DNA of 64,000 bases from Bosea sp. PAMC 26642 (GCF_001562255.1 NZ_CP014301.1:620001-684000), one strand, 5' to 3'. Positions 1 through 9,648 are shown, numbered from the stretch's first letter. A program made the numbers and translations. Notes: a model not told the origin generated them from the sequence alone.

Positions 1-2
1 TG

Positions 3-26
3 GACGGCGGCGCGGAGTTTCCGTAG
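3..26 (+). CDS. C-terminal end of a probable SDR-family dehydrogenase (partial)
   Basis: Only the last seven codons and the stop are inside the window. They read D-G-G-A-E-F-P-stop. SDR dehydrogenases usually end shortly after a V-D-G-G motif, and the next two genes on this strand are SDRs, so this is most likely the end of a third one. The assignment rests on very few residues. Confidence 0.45.
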   Translation, partial: DGGAEFP

Positions 27-241
27 CTTCCTCTGTCAAAGACTTATTCGAGCGGATCAGGCCTGTGCTTTCCCATGCTCGCCCCGAAGGAACTTGGGCG
101 CCGATATATGAGAGGGCCTGCGGGTGATCGGCAAAGGTCGGTTCCGCAGATGCGCGCCGCCCGGCATCATGCGACGACATTGCGCTGGCGCTGGGATAAC
201 TGAACGGCTCTCCGGATCGACAGCGAATGGGAACGGACAGG

Positions 242-1000
242 ATGAAGCTTGCAGATAGGATCGCGATCGTCACAGGCGCCGGATCCGGGATCGGCCATGA
301 GGCCGCGAAACTCTTCGCCTCGGAAGGCGCGACCGTGATCGTCGCCGACCGTGATCAAGCGTCGGCACAGCGTGTGGCGGCCGAGATCGAGAGCAGTGGC
401 GGCAGGGCGATCGCCCATCATGTCGATGTCAGTAAGGAAGCCGAGGTCGCGGCGATGATCGAGGCCGTCGTCGCGCAGCATGGCCGGCTCGACATCCTCG
501 TCAACAATGCCGGCTTCGGCTTCGCCGGAACGGTGGTGACGACGTCCGAGGCCGATTGGGACGCCCTGATGGCAGTCAACGTCAAGGGCGTCTTCTTCGG
601 CTGCAAGCACGCCATTCCGGTGATGGAGAAGCAGGGCGGAGGCGTCATCGTCAACACGGCTTCCGCCGTGGCCAATGTCGGCATCGCCGAGCGCGCTGCC
701 TATGTCGCCTCCAAGGGGGCGGTCCAGGCGCTGACCCGGGCCATGGCGATCGACCATGTCGCGGCGAAGATCCGGATCAACTGCGTCGCGCCGGGCACGA
801 TCGAGTCGCCCTATTTCACCGAGATCCTCAAGGCGCCCAATTCCGCCGAGCTGCGTCGCGGGCTGGAGCAGCGCCAGGCGATGGAGCGGCTTGGCCAGCC
901 GATCGAGATCGCCCGGGCCATGCTGTTTCTCGCCAGCGACGATTCCTCCTTCTCCACCGGATCGACGCTTACCGCCGATGGCGGCTGGACCGCGCGCTGA
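242..1000 (+). CDS. SDR-family NAD(P)-dependent oxidoreductase
   Basis: Cytosolic short-chain dehydrogenase of 252 residues, the normal size for a classical SDR. The cofactor motif TGAGSGIG is near residue 12, NNAG near residue 88, and the catalytic Ser...YxxxK (YVASK) near residues 145-160. It ends in a usual ADGG tail. I chose the ATG at 242 because MKLADRIAIVTG is the normal family start and GGGAACGG lies just upstream; an in-frame ATG at 227 adds five residues. It lies 27 bp before a second SDR in a run with a cupin, an acylase and a TRAP transporter, so a role in oxidising an imported hydroxyacid or sugar acid is plausible. The substrate cannot be read from sequence. Confidence 0.9.
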   Translation: MKLADRIAIVTGAGSGIGHEAAKLFASEGATVIVADRDQASAQRVAAEIESSGGRAIAHHVDVSKEAEVAAMIEAVVAQHGRLDILVNNAGFGFAGTVVTTSEADWDALMAVNVKGVFFGCKHAIPVMEKQGGGVIVNTASAVANVGIAERAAYVASKGAVQALTRAMAIDHVAAKIRINCVAPGTIESPYFTEILKAPNSAELRRGLEQRQAMERLGQPIEIARAMLFLASDDSSFSTGSTLTADGGWTAR

Positions 1001-1027
1001 CACCATTTTTCGACAGGACAAGACTCG

Positions 1028-1798
1028 ATGTACGGACTTGAAGGGCGCAGGGCGATCGTCACAGGCGCCGCCTATGGCATCGGCAGGGGTATCGTAGCGC
1101 GGCTGCTGGCCGAGGGCTGCGACGTCGGCATCTTCGATCTCGACGGAGCAGCGGCGCAGAAGGCCGCAGCCGAGCTGTCGGCGAAGGGCGGCAAGGTCGC
1201 CTTTGCCGGCGGCGACGTCTCGTCGCGCGCCGCTGTCGAGGCCGGCGTCGGCAAGCTGATGGCGGAACTCGGGCCGATCGATATCCTGGTCAACAATGCC
1301 GGCATCCTCAAGGTCGGCAAGCTGCTCGACATGAGCGAGGCCGACTGGAAGGCGCATTTCGCCGTCAACGTCGATGGGCTCTTCCACATGACGCAGGCGG
1401 TCGCGCCGCAGATGGTCGAGCGGCGCAAAGGCGCGATCGTCAACATCGCCTCCTGGATGGGCAAGTCGGGCGTGGCGTCCTACAGCGCCTATTGTGCCTC
1501 GAAATTCGCGATCATCGGCATCACCCAGTCGCTCGCAACCGAGGTCGGCGAGTACGGCGTGCGCGTCAACGCGGTCGGGCCGGGCCTCATCGTCGACACC
1601 AAGATGCGCGATGAATCCGAGGTCAAGCGCAAGGCCGAAGGGTTGCCGAGCGCCTATGACCGCGCCCAGGCCATCCCGTTGCGCCGGCCGGGCGTCCCCG
1701 AGGACATCGCCAAGGCGGTCGCCTTCCTCGCCTCGGATCAGGCCGACTACATCACCGGCGAGACCATCAGCGTCACCGGCGGCCTCTGGAACGACTGA
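1028..1798 (+). CDS. SDR-family NAD(P)-dependent oxidoreductase
   Basis: Second complete SDR, 256 residues. The Rossmann motif is TGAAYGIG near residue 12, NNAG is near residue 90, and the active-site segment YSAYCASK supplies Tyr and Lys near residues 155-160. It differs clearly from the SDR upstream, so this is not a recent tandem copy. It ends ITGETISVTGG, typical of FabG-like members. The distance to the next gene, a cupin, is 111 bp with no clear hairpin, so cotranscription is likely. It probably acts in the same pathway as the SDR before it; substrate unknown. Confidence 0.9.
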   Translation: MYGLEGRRAIVTGAAYGIGRGIVARLLAEGCDVGIFDLDGAAAQKAAAELSAKGGKVAFAGGDVSSRAAVEAGVGKLMAELGPIDILVNNAGILKVGKLLDMSEADWKAHFAVNVDGLFHMTQAVAPQMVERRKGAIVNIASWMGKSGVASYSAYCASKFAIIGITQSLATEVGEYGVRVNAVGPGLIVDTKMRDESEVKRKAEGLPSAYDRAQAIPLRRPGVPEDIAKAVAFLASDQADYITGETISVTGGLWND

Positions 1799-1909
1799 TA
1801 TCCGGCTGCGACGCTCGCGCTGCGCCGCCTGGCTTCGGCGAGGGTCCGGTCGCCAGCCTTCACCTAATTCACTGCGATACGCCGATCGGCACGACAGAAG
1901 GGGACGATC

Positions 1910-2299
1910 ATGACCATGCTGGATCACAACACGCAGCCGCAGGAAAAATGGCGCGACGGCGTGATGACGCAGATGCGCGTCTCCGCGGTCGTCAAAAGCC
2001 ATCAGCTCTGCATCTTCGACCAGTTTTGCGAATTCGGTCTCGGCGCGCCGATGCATCTTCACGCGGTCGAGGAGGTTCTCGAGGTGTTTTCGGGCACGGC
2101 CGAGATCTATCTCGGCGAGGAGACGATGGTCGTCACCGCCAATCAGTCGGTGCTGATTCCCGCCGGCGCCCGGCACGGCTTCAAGAATATCGGCACCGAC
2201 ATCCTGCATGTCCGCGCGACGCTGGCCGCCGCCATCTTCGAGGCGTCCTATGACGACCGCAACGAATTGTCCCGGCGCTACCTCCCCGAGATCGCGTGA
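1910..2299 (+). CDS. Cupin-domain protein
   Basis: Small single-domain cupin of 129 residues. The first metal-binding motif is M-H-L-H-A-V-E-E near residue 46 and the second is P-A-G-A-R-H-G-F near residue 85, so the His/His/Glu/His ligand set looks intact. The start at 1910 is preceded by GAAGGGG at good spacing; a second ATG follows two codons later. Its stop is separated from the start of the acylase gene by one base, so the two are translationally close. Small cupins in such operons are often isomerases, dioxygenases or sensors; which applies here is not visible. Confidence 0.85.
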   Translation: MTMLDHNTQPQEKWRDGVMTQMRVSAVVKSHQLCIFDQFCEFGLGAPMHLHAVEEVLEVFSGTAEIYLGEETMVVTANQSVLIPAGARHGFKNIGTDILHVRATLAAAIFEASYDDRNELSRRYLPEIA

Positions 2300-2300
2300 C

Positions 2301-3896
2301 ATGACCTTCGGACAGCGTGATTTCATGGTGCCGGGCCGCTCGCTGGCGGTCGGCGATCGCGGCATTGCCGCGACGTCCCACCCGGCGGCAACGCTGGCCG
2401 CGGTCGATATCCTGCGCGCCGGGGGCAATGCCGTCGATGCCGCGATCGCAGCCGTCGCCGTGCAGGGTGTCGTCGATCCGCATATGACCGGCATCGGCGG
2501 CGACTGTTTTGCGATTTATGCGCCCGCCGATGGCGAGCCCGTTGCCATCAACGGCTCGGGCCGGGCGCCGGCGAAGGCCGAGCTTGCCTGGTTCCAGCAG
2601 CAGGGCATCACCGTGATCGCCCCGGATTCAGCCCATGCCGTGACCGTGCCCGGCGCGGTCGACGCCTGGTGCAGGCTTTCCGCCGATCACGGCCGCAAGG
2701 GACTGGAGGAGGTTCTCGGCGCCGCGATCCGCGCTGCCGAGGAAGGGTTCGTCGTCACCCCGCGAACCGGCCACGATTGGGCGCTCAATCGCGGCCGCAT
2801 CGAGCGCCATGGCGCCGGCGTCCCGGTCTACCTGCCCGGCGGGCAGCCGCCGACTGTCGGCAGCAGGCTGACCCATCCTGCTTTGGGCGCGACGCTGCGG
2901 CGCATCGGCAGGGAAGGGCGCCAGGCCTTCTACGAGGGCGCCGTCGCCGAGGATATCGTCGCGACCTTGAAGGCTGCAGGCGGACTGATGGAGTTGGGCG
3001 ATTTGAGCGGCTCGCGGCCCGACTATGTCGAGCCTATCGGCGCCGACTATCGCGGCCATCGGCTCTGGGAATGCCCGCCGAACGGGCAGGGCGTCGCAGC
3101 CCTGCTGATCGCGCGCATCCTCTCGGGCTTCGATCTCGCCGACAAGGCGCTGAGCGAGGCCGACCGCATCCATCTTCTCGCCGAGGCCAGCAAAGCCGCC
3201 TACCGCCAGCGCGACGCGCTTGTCGCCGATCCGGCCTTCCACCCGCTCGATGTCGAGGCCTTTTTGTCGGACGCCTCGGTCGCCGCCATCCGGGCGAAGA
3301 TCAGCCTGAAGACGGCAAGCGCCCCGACCGATTTCGACATGCCTTTGCACCGCGACACCGTCTATGTCGCGGTCGTCGATCGCGACGGCAACATGGTCTC
3401 CTTCATCAACTCGTTGTTCTCCGGCTTCGGCAGCGGCATCTATGCCGCGCGCTCCGGCGTGCTCCTCCAGAACCGCGGCTCGGGCTTCCGCCTGATCGAG
3501 GGACATCCCAACGCGATCGCGCCGGGCAAGCGACCCTTCCACACCATCATTCCCGGCCTGCTGGCCAAAGACGGCAAGCCGTCCATCGCCTTCGGCGTCA
3601 TGGGCGGCCAGTATCAGGCGACCGGACATCTGCAGTTCCTCTCGGGCGTGCTCGATCGCGGCCTCGACATCCAGCAGGCCTCGGACGCACCGCGCAGCTT
3701 CGCCTTCGACGGCGTGCTTTCGCTGGAGTCGACGATCCCGACCGCCGTTGCCGACGACCTCGCGGCACGCGGCCATGTCGTCAAGTTTGCCAATGAAGCT
3801 CTCGGCGGCTGCCAGGCAGTGCAGGTCGATTGGGCGCGCGGCGTCATGTACGGCGCCTCCGACCACCGCAAGGATGGCATCGCGCTGGCGGCGTGA
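2301..3896 (+). CDS. Gamma-glutamyltransferase family protein (Ntn-hydrolase acylase)
   Basis: Protein of 531 residues with the GGT fold, a self-processing N-terminal-nucleophile hydrolase. The N-terminal half has the family segments H-P-A-A-T-L-A-A and GGNAVDAA. The likely cleavage site and catalytic threonine is in [14 protein letters not shown] near residue 353, followed by SFINSLF and FGSG. No signal peptide is visible, which fits the cytosolic YwrD-like branch rather than periplasmic GGT. I chose the ATG at 2301, one base after the cupin stop, because upstream in-frame codons overlap the cupin gene and do not resemble the family. It may hydrolyse an amide or gamma-glutamyl bond of the compound brought in by the TRAP transporter downstream; this is inferred from context. 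Confidence 0.88.
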   Translation: MTFGQRDFMVPGRSLAVGDRGIAATSHPAATLAAVDILRAGGNAVDAAIAAVAVQGVVDPHMTGIGGDCFAIYAPADGEPVAINGSGRAPAKAELAWFQQQGITVIAPDSAHAVTVPGAVDAWCRLSADHGRKGLEEVLGAAIRAAEEGFVVTPRTGHDWALNRGRIERHGAGVPVYLPGGQPPTVGSRLTHPALGATLRRIGREGRQAFYEGAVAEDIVATLKAAGGLMELGDLSGSRPDYVEPIGADYRGHRLWECPPNGQGVAALLIARILSGFDLADKALSEADRIHLLAEASKAAYRQRDALVADPAFHPLDVEAFLSDASVAAIRAKISLKTASAPTDFDMPLHRDTVYVAVVDRDGNMVSFINSLFSGFGSGIYAARSGVLLQNRGSGFRLIEGHPNAIAPGKRPFHTIIPGLLAKDGKPSIAFGVMGGQYQATGHLQFLSGVLDRGLDIQQASDAPRSFAFDGVLSLESTIPTAVADDLAARGHVVKFANEALGGCQAVQVDWARGVMYGASDHRKDGIALAA

Positions 3897-4028
3897 CCGC
3901 GATGGCGCGTAACATATCGAGCGCTATCGGCGCTCGATTGCGTGACACCTGCTTGTGGGCATCGCGTTTGCATCCATGATGCGCGGCCGCTCCACGACCG
4001 GACGGCCGCGCATCGGAAGGACGAATTC

Positions 4029-5111
4029 ATGACACGCCGACACCGCCTTGCGGCGGCTGCCCTCGTCGCGGCCGCTTGGACGCAAGCCGTACCCTCCCAG
4101 GCGCAAACGCTGCCCCCGGGCCCGACCGTCGCCATCACCATGGTGACGCAGCTGTCGCCTTCGATCCCGCAATACACCAAGGTCGACATCCCGATGCTTC
4201 GCGAGGGCATCCCGGAGAAGAGCGGCGGCCGCATCAAGGTCACGCTGGCGAGCTGGCCCGAGCGGGCGCTGACCGGCCCCGAACTGCTGCGCGTCATCCG
4301 CTCCGGCCAGATCGACATCGGCGCCCCGGCGCTGCCGACGGTCGCCGGCGACGTGCCGATGCTGGAAATGTCGGATCTCGCGGGCCTCAACCCCTCGCAT
4401 GCCCAGTCGCGAAAAGTCATCGACGCGGTGCTGCCCGACGTGAACAAGGAGCTTGAGCGCTTCGGCGTGCGCATCATCGCGACCTTCCCTTATCCGGCGC
4501 AGGTCTTTTTCTGCCGCGATGCGGTGACGAGCCTCGCCGATCTCAAGGGCCGCCGCATCCGAACCGCCGGCGGTTCCTCCAACGACTTCGTCCAGTCCAT
4601 CGGCGCGCAGCCGACCGCGATCGGCTTCCCGGAGGTCTATGGCGCGCTGGAGCGCGGCGTCGTCGATTGCGCCATCACCGGCACCGCGACCGGAAACGGC
4701 GCGCGCTGGTACGAGGTGACCAAGCATATGTATGCGCTGCCCGTGTCCTGGGGCAATTCGGCCTATGTCGCCAACCTCGCCTGGTGGAACAAGCTCGATC
4801 CCGCCGTCCGCGACTTCCTGCAGGCCACCTTCAAGCAGGTCGAGGACCAGCAATGGGCGCTCGGCCTGGAGGCGACCGAGGACGGTATCGCCTGCAATGC
4901 CGGCCGTAAGGAAGGCTGCAAGATCGGCCATGTCGTCGAGAACAAGCCGATGACGGTGACGCGGCCGACCGATGCCGACATCGCGACCTTGCGCACCAGC
5001 CTGAGCACGGCGGTCTTGCCGGCCTGGGTCAAGCGCTGCGGCGAGCGTTGCGGCGAAACCTACAACCGGCTCGTCGCTCCGATCACCGGCATCCGCTACG
5101 AAGCCAAGTAA
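4029..5111 (+). CDS. dctP: TRAP transporter periplasmic solute-binding protein (DctP family)
   Basis: Substrate-binding subunit of a tripartite ATP-independent periplasmic transporter, 360 residues. The first 26 residues form a Sec signal peptide (RRHRLAAAALVAAAW, then AQA-like cleavage). The DctP hallmark stretch around residues 165-190 reads LADLKGRRIRTAGG, and the Arg of that segment normally binds the substrate carboxylate. A four-Cys C-terminal region (CGERCGE near residue 338) is less usual. It is followed after 14 bp by the small permease gene. The ligand is probably an organic acid, as for the family; the specific acid is unknown. Confidence 0.9.
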   Translation: MTRRHRLAAAALVAAAWTQAVPSQAQTLPPGPTVAITMVTQLSPSIPQYTKVDIPMLREGIPEKSGGRIKVTLASWPERALTGPELLRVIRSGQIDIGAPALPTVAGDVPMLEMSDLAGLNPSHAQSRKVIDAVLPDVNKELERFGVRIIATFPYPAQVFFCRDAVTSLADLKGRRIRTAGGSSNDFVQSIGAQPTAIGFPEVYGALERGVVDCAITGTATGNGARWYEVTKHMYALPVSWGNSAYVANLAWWNKLDPAVRDFLQATFKQVEDQQWALGLEATEDGIACNAGRKEGCKIGHVVENKPMTVTRPTDADIATLRTSLSTAVLPAWVKRCGERCGETYNRLVAPITGIRYEAK

Positions 5112-5125
5112 GAAAGACAGCCGCG

Positions 5126-5746
5126 ATGCTCTCCCGATCGATCGTCGCGGCGTCCTTCTGTCGAAGGATCATCGCCAGGCTCGGCACTTATATGGGCTAT
5201 GCGGCCGGCTGGGGCTTCATCCTCTGCGCCGCCTTCATCACCTTCGACGTGCTGGCGCGGCGCTTCCTGGGCTTTTCCTCACAGGCGACGACGGAACTGA
5301 CCGGCTACGCGCTCGCCTTCGGCATTTCCTGGGCGCTGGCGCATACGCTGACCAGCCGCGCCCATGTCCGCATCGACGTGCTGATCAACTATCTGCCGGC
5401 TAAGGTCCGCTATCCGATGCATCTGCTCAGCCTTGCGGCGCTGGCGGTATTCATGGGTTTCCTTGCCAAGGGCGCCTGGGAACTCGTCGACGAATCCCTG
5501 CTCTTCAACGCCACCGACATCAGCGTACTGCGAACCCCGCTCTGGATACCCCAGGGTCTTTGGGCCTTCGGCATCCTCGTCTTCCTCGTCCTGATCCTGC
5601 TGATGCTCGTCGAAAGCACGCTTCTGGTCGTCGCCGGTCGCGGCGCCGAGGCCGAGGCGCTGCTGCATTCGCGCGGCTATGACGAGGAGGTCGCTGAAGC
5701 CCTGGAGGCCGTCGGCGCAATCGAGACCACGAAAGCCGCCCGATGA
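5126..5746 (+). CDS. dctQ: TRAP transporter small permease (DctQ family)
   Basis: Small membrane subunit of 206 residues with four predicted transmembrane helices: about 23-45, 55-75, 95-115 and 140-165. The segment RAHVRIDVL after helix 2 is typical of DctQ. The C terminus ends in a charged tail (EEVAEALEAVGAIE). I chose the ATG at 5126, 14 bp after the binding protein gene. Its stop overlaps the start of the large permease in an ATGA, so the two are translationally coupled. It forms the membrane complex with DctM. Confidence 0.88.
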   Translation: MLSRSIVAASFCRRIIARLGTYMGYAAGWGFILCAAFITFDVLARRFLGFSSQATTELTGYALAFGISWALAHTLTSRAHVRIDVLINYLPAKVRYPMHLLSLAALAVFMGFLAKGAWELVDESLLFNATDISVLRTPLWIPQGLWAFGILVFLVLILLMLVESTLLVVAGRGAEAEALLHSRGYDEEVAEALEAVGAIETTKAAR

Positions 5747-7122
5747 TCGCGATCGTCTTCCTGCTCACGCTCGTCGGCCTGATGGTCGGCATGAGCTTCA
5801 TGGGCATCGGCCCGGACACCAACCTGATCGGCGAGGTCCTGCTGCTGGTCGGGCTCTTCCTCGTCTTCTTCGGCGCCGGCATCTATGTGGGGGCGGCGCT
5901 CGGCGTGCTCGGGCTGATCATCGGCTTTGCCTTTTCCGACCGGCCGTTCTGGACCTTCATCGGCCAGACCGTCTGGAACCCGTCGTCGAGCTTCGTGCTC
6001 GTGGCCGTGCCGCTCTTCCTGCTGATGGGCGAGATCCTGCTGCGCTCGGGACTGTCGGAACGGCTCTACCGCTCGCTCAATGTCTGGCTCGACCGGCTGC
6101 CGGGCGGGCTGCTCCACACCAACATCGCGGCGTCCGGCGTCTTCTCGGCCATCTCTGGCTCCTCGGTCGCGACCGCCGCGACCATGGGCTCGGTCGCGTT
6201 GCCCTTCTTCAAGGGCTCGCGCTACGATCCCAAGATGGTGCTGGGCTCGTTGGCGGCGGGTGGAGCGCTCGGCAACCTGATCCCGCCCGGCATCACTTTC
6301 ATCATCTATGGGCTGATCACCGAGACCTCCGTCGGCGCTCTCTATCTGGCGGCTGTCGGGCCGAGCATCCTCGTCGTCCTGCTCTTCGTGCTCGTCATCC
6401 TCTGGAAGGCCCGCGGCGCCGCCCCGATCATCGACAAAGACGCCCCGCGTCTCCCGCTGCGCGAGAAGCTGCGCAGCCTCGTCGACCTGATGCCGACGGC
6501 GATCCTGATCCTGATTGTGCTCGGCACGATCTATGGCGGGCTTGCGACCGCGACGGAATCCGCCGCACTCGGCGTGATCGGCGCCATGGTCTTCGCGGCC
6601 ATCGAAGGCCGCCTCAGTTTCAGGATGCTCAACGCCTCGGCCGAAGCGACGGCGCGCAACACCGCGCTGATCGGCCTTATCCTGTTTGGCGCCTATGTGC
6701 TGAACTATGTCTTCGTCGGACTCGGCGTTCCGCAAGCTCTTGCGAAGCTTGTCAGCGAAATGCCGCTGCCGCCCTGGGCGATCATGCTTCTGATCATCGG
6801 CTTTTACTTGGCGCTCGGCACGTTCATGGAAGGTTTCTCCATGGTCGTGACCACGATCCCGGTGATCTTTCCGGTCGTGATCGCACTTGGCTACGACGCC
6901 GTCTGGTTCGGCGTCATCGTGACGATGCTGGTCGAGATCGCGCTGGTCTCGCCACCCGACGGCACCGTTCTCTACGTCCTGCAGGGGATGCGCCGCGACG
7001 GTGGGCCAATCACCGACGTGTTTGCCGGCGTCATGCCCTTCGTGCTCGTTTATATCTTCGCAGTCATCCTGCTGATGTGGTTTCCGCAGCTCGCTCTGTG
7101 GTTGCCGAAGGCCGTGCAGTGA
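5743..7122 (+). CDS. dctM: TRAP transporter large permease (DctM family)
   Basis: Large permease of 459 residues with about 12 to 13 hydrophobic helices. It catalyses sodium-coupled uptake of the ligand delivered by DctP. Family signatures include F-S-A-I-S-G-S-S-V-A-T near residue 137, GNLIPPGI near residue 183 and PPDGTVLYV near residue 405. It starts inside the ATGA overlap with dctQ and is the last gene of the run. An extra N-terminal helix before the usual DctM start (residues 1-25) is visible but common in this order. Confidence 0.92.
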   Translation: MIAIVFLLTLVGLMVGMSFMGIGPDTNLIGEVLLLVGLFLVFFGAGIYVGAALGVLGLIIGFAFSDRPFWTFIGQTVWNPSSSFVLVAVPLFLLMGEILLRSGLSERLYRSLNVWLDRLPGGLLHTNIAASGVFSAISGSSVATAATMGSVALPFFKGSRYDPKMVLGSLAAGGALGNLIPPGITFIIYGLITETSVGALYLAAVGPSILVVLLFVLVILWKARGAAPIIDKDAPRLPLREKLRSLVDLMPTAILILIVLGTIYGGLATATESAALGVIGAMVFAAIEGRLSFRMLNASAEATARNTALIGLILFGAYVLNYVFVGLGVPQALAKLVSEMPLPPWAIMLLIIGFYLALGTFMEGFSMVVTTIPVIFPVVIALGYDAVWFGVIVTMLVEIALVSPPDGTVLYVLQGMRRDGGPITDVFAGVMPFVLVYIFAVILLMWFPQLALWLPKAVQ

Positions 7123-7231
7123 GCCTGGCCGCTCGTCGCTGAGAAGCCGGAAAAGCGATCGTCAAGCCCGCTGATTGCTGCAGCGCAGCACCTTCAGCAC
7201 GCCATGCGGATCGTGACCAGCGCGATCCGGC

Positions 7232-7369
7232 TTACCAGAACCAGATCGGCCGCTCTGCCACAAGGGTCAGCCCGATCCACCACCCGAGGGTGATCACCGA
7301 TGACACGATCGCGGCCAGCCGGAGCTTCCGGGCGTCCCATTCCGAAACATTTGTGTTCAGCAATTTCAT
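7232..7369 (-). CDS. Small single-pass membrane protein (hypothetical)
   Basis: Small frame of 45 residues on the minus strand. It begins MKLLNTNVSEWDARKLR, has one clear transmembrane helix (IVSSVITLGWWIGLTLV, about residues 22-38) and ends PIWFW. I support it because AAGGA lies eight bases before the ATG at 7369 and the sequence has the charge and hydrophobicity pattern of a real membrane peptide. No family is recognised. It stands alone, 109 bp after dctM and convergent with it. A longer in-frame start at 7477 exists but lacks a comparable ribosome site. Confidence 0.4.
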   Translation of the reverse strand: MKLLNTNVSEWDARKLRLAAIVSSVITLGWWIGLTLVAERPIWFW

Positions 7370-8199
7370 GGCAGGTGTCCTTGTCACATCAAGATGCTTG
7401 ATGATCGCAAGGCGTGTGCCGTCGGATTCCGTGTAGGGAACCAGTTCCGGCAGCAGGTTTTTCGAGTGGTTCTGCATGAAATCGTATGAGAGCTCGGCTG
7501 ACTTACTTGAGGTGGCGATATTTTAATTCGATCCGAAGACGGAAATATCGACCATCTGCAGTGAAGTCCAAACAGTATCGTCAATCACTATCGCCGGCAC
7601 TTGCGTCAGATCCGGCGAATCGCTTCCTGACAGGATTCGCCGACAGTGCCAAGCACTTGCGGCGGCCGCGTGACGGACAGGGGCGTCCGAGCCCGCGATC
7701 GGAAAGCGAAGGCGGTAACAGCTGGCTTACACACATTGTTCCGCCCGCGATTCCGCCGTCGAATCCCTGTCGGTGAAACGGCGGTGCCGTCGCACGAGTG
7801 CGTCGCACAAGACGCATATTTGATGCGTCGCACAAGAGAGCTGACAGGCCGCTCACAGGTGATTCGGTCTGGTGCGGCCAACCAGGCAGCCTTGGAAGGC
7901 GGATACGGTGATGCGTCGATGCAACGGTCGCGGCGATATCGATGTCCGTGGTCGTCAATCCGGCGATTTCGGCGTATGTCGAAAACCGTTGTTGATTCGC
8001 GGGTTTTGTGGCCTTGCATCGAAGAGCAGGGGTCTTTTTCAGGAAACGGGAAGCTTTTTGGGGTGCTGGCCGAGACGCCCGGGTGGAAAGACGGAACGGC
8101 GCATGCCGTAGGCTCTTAGTATTTGTTGCGGACTGAGAATTGGCTTGTTGCTCCAAGATTTAACGATGTGGTAACATCTTCGCAGCGAACGAGGCGACG
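7370..8199. other. Long spacer without a convincing gene
   Basis: This 830-bp stretch has only short open frames of unlikely composition on both strands. It is less GC-biased than its flanks. It holds the GTCGCAC repeat cluster at 7789-7836 and probably the promoter region of the sugar transferase gene at 8200. A small dyad GATGT-N4-ACATC lies near 8165-8178. No tRNA, IS or recognisable RNA was seen. Confidence 0.5.
7789..7836. repeat. Triple GTCGCACRAG direct repeat with an internal hairpin
   Basis: The 10-mer GTCGCAC(G/A)AG occurs three times in the same direction, at 7789, 7802 and 7827. Between copies 2 and 3 is a short inverted repeat, GACGCAT (7811-7817) and ATGCGTC (7823-7829), with a five-base loop. 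It lies about 360 bp upstream of the exopolysaccharide initiation gene, so it could be a regulator binding array; function unknown. Confidence 0.5.
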
Positions 8200-9648
8200 A
8201 TGACCGCTTTTAACTCAAATGAAGTGTCGCCCCAGACAGTGCAGGCAAGAAAAGACCGTCTCCGGCTGCAATACGAGTACGTGCATCCTGTCGCGTTCGT
8301 GGTTGATTTTGTCATTATCGTTCTGGCCAGCATTGTCACCGGGACTGTGTATCATATTGTCGTGTTCGATAAATATGATGATTTGTTCCAATACGCTGGC
8401 ATTGGTTTCATCACGGCGCTGATATTCGTTCTGGTCACGCACGCTCGTGGATTGTATCAGTCGCAAGAACTGATCAATGCCAACAGGCAAATCAGACATA
8501 TCGTCGGACTATGGACGATAACGTTCTTTTTTCTGACTGCCGTAGCGTTCTCCCTGAAGCTCGCTGACGTTTACTCGCGCGGGTCCGCCGCGGCTTTTTT
8601 TCTTGTCGGCTTCACTGCCTTGGCAACGGGGCGTTTCGCTTGGCAGTATGCGCTTCGCGCGGCGCTGGAGCAGGGCCTGTTCGTCAGGCGGCGCATTCTG
8701 GCCATCTGCGAGGAAGGCGCGCCGTCGGCTCTGGCCTGCATCGCCGAATTGCAGCGCTATGGGCATACCCCCGTCAGTACGCTCACGGTGGCCGGTACGG
8801 CGATCGACGAGGACGGCCTCCAGAGCCTCGTCAAGCAGGCCGCTGCCGTCGCACGCAATTTCCATGTCGACGAGATCGTCGTGTCGATGTCGTTGAACAG
8901 GCTGGCCCTCGTCGGTCAGATCGTGGAGGGGCTGCGCGCACTCCCTCTGCCGGTGCGTTTCGCGGTCGATGCCACCACCGCGGAACTGATCCTCAGGCCG
9001 GCGCAGCGGCTCGGGCGGACATTTGCGTTCCAGGTGCAGCGGCACCCGTTGAGCTTCTCCGAGCGGGTGATCAAGCGGACGCTGGATATCACCGTCGCAT
9101 TGACGGCCCTGATCGTCCTGTCCCCGTCGATGCTGATCACGGCGATCGCGATCAAGATCGATACCCCTGGTCCGATCCTGTTCCGCCAGCTGCGCTACGG
9201 CGTGAACGGCAAGCGCTTCCGCATCCTGAAATTTCGCAGCATGTCCGTCATGGAGGACGGCGCCCATGTCCAGCAGGCCCGCCGGGGCGACGCCCGCGTC
9301 ACCAAGGTCGGCCGCATCATCCGGGAACGCAGCATCGACGAATTGCCGCAGCTGCTGAACGTTCTCCGCGGCGAGATGTCGATCGTCGGTCCCAGGCCCC
9401 ACGCCGTCGCCCATGACGACCAGTACGAAGAACTCATCCTGCGCTATGCCATGCGGCGCTTCCTGAAGCCGGGTCTGACCGGCTGGGCCCAGGTCAATGG
9501 CAGCCGCGGCGAGACGCCGACGCTCGAGAGCATGATGACGCGGCTGCATTACGATCTCTGGTACATCGACAACTGGAGCCTCTGGCTCGAAATCACGATC
9601 ATTTTCCGGACCTTCATCTCGGTGTTGAATCCCAAGGACGTCTACTGA
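8200..9648 (+). CDS. Undecaprenyl-phosphate sugar-phosphate transferase (exopolysaccharide initiation, WcaJ-like)
   Basis: Polyprenyl glycosylphosphotransferase of 482 residues that loads the first sugar phosphate on undecaprenyl phosphate to start exopolysaccharide synthesis. Four N-terminal helices span roughly residues 30-150, followed by a CoA-binding-like domain (about 160-260) and a re-entrant helix near 290-315. The catalytic domain shows KRTLDI, KFRSM, DELPQLLNVLRGEMS, VGPRP and KPGLTGWAQV. This is the complete WcaJ/GumD layout, not the short ExoY type. It is not in a visible polysaccharide cluster. The N-terminal part of the gene is AT-richer than the catalytic half. Confidence 0.92.
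   Translation: MTAFNSNEVSPQTVQARKDRLRLQYEYVHPVAFVVDFVIIVLASIVTGTVYHIVVFDKYDDLFQYAGIGFITALIFVLVTHARGLYQSQELINANRQIRHIVGLWTITFFFLTAVAFSLKLADVYSRGSAAAFFLVGFTALATGRFAWQYALRAALEQGLFVRRRILAICEEGAPSALACIAELQRYGHTPVSTLTVAGTAIDEDGLQSLVKQAAAVARNFHVDEIVVSMSLNRLALVGQIVEGLRALPLPVRFAVDATTAELILRPAQRLGRTFAFQVQRHPLSFSERVIKRTLDITVALTALIVLSPSMLITAIAIKIDTPGPILFRQLRYGVNGKRFRILKFRSMSVMEDGAHVQQARRGDARVTKVGRIIRERSIDELPQLLNVLRGEMSIVGPRPHAVAHDDQYEELILRYAMRRFLKPGLTGWAQVNGSRGETPTLESMMTRLHYDLWYIDNWSLWLEITIIFRTFISVLNPKDVY

Noticed and set aside
7581..8156. A 191-codon minus-strand frame in the spacer before the sugar transferase gene
   Set aside because: Its composition is not protein-like, no ribosome site or domain is seen, and it runs through the GTCGCAC repeat cluster.
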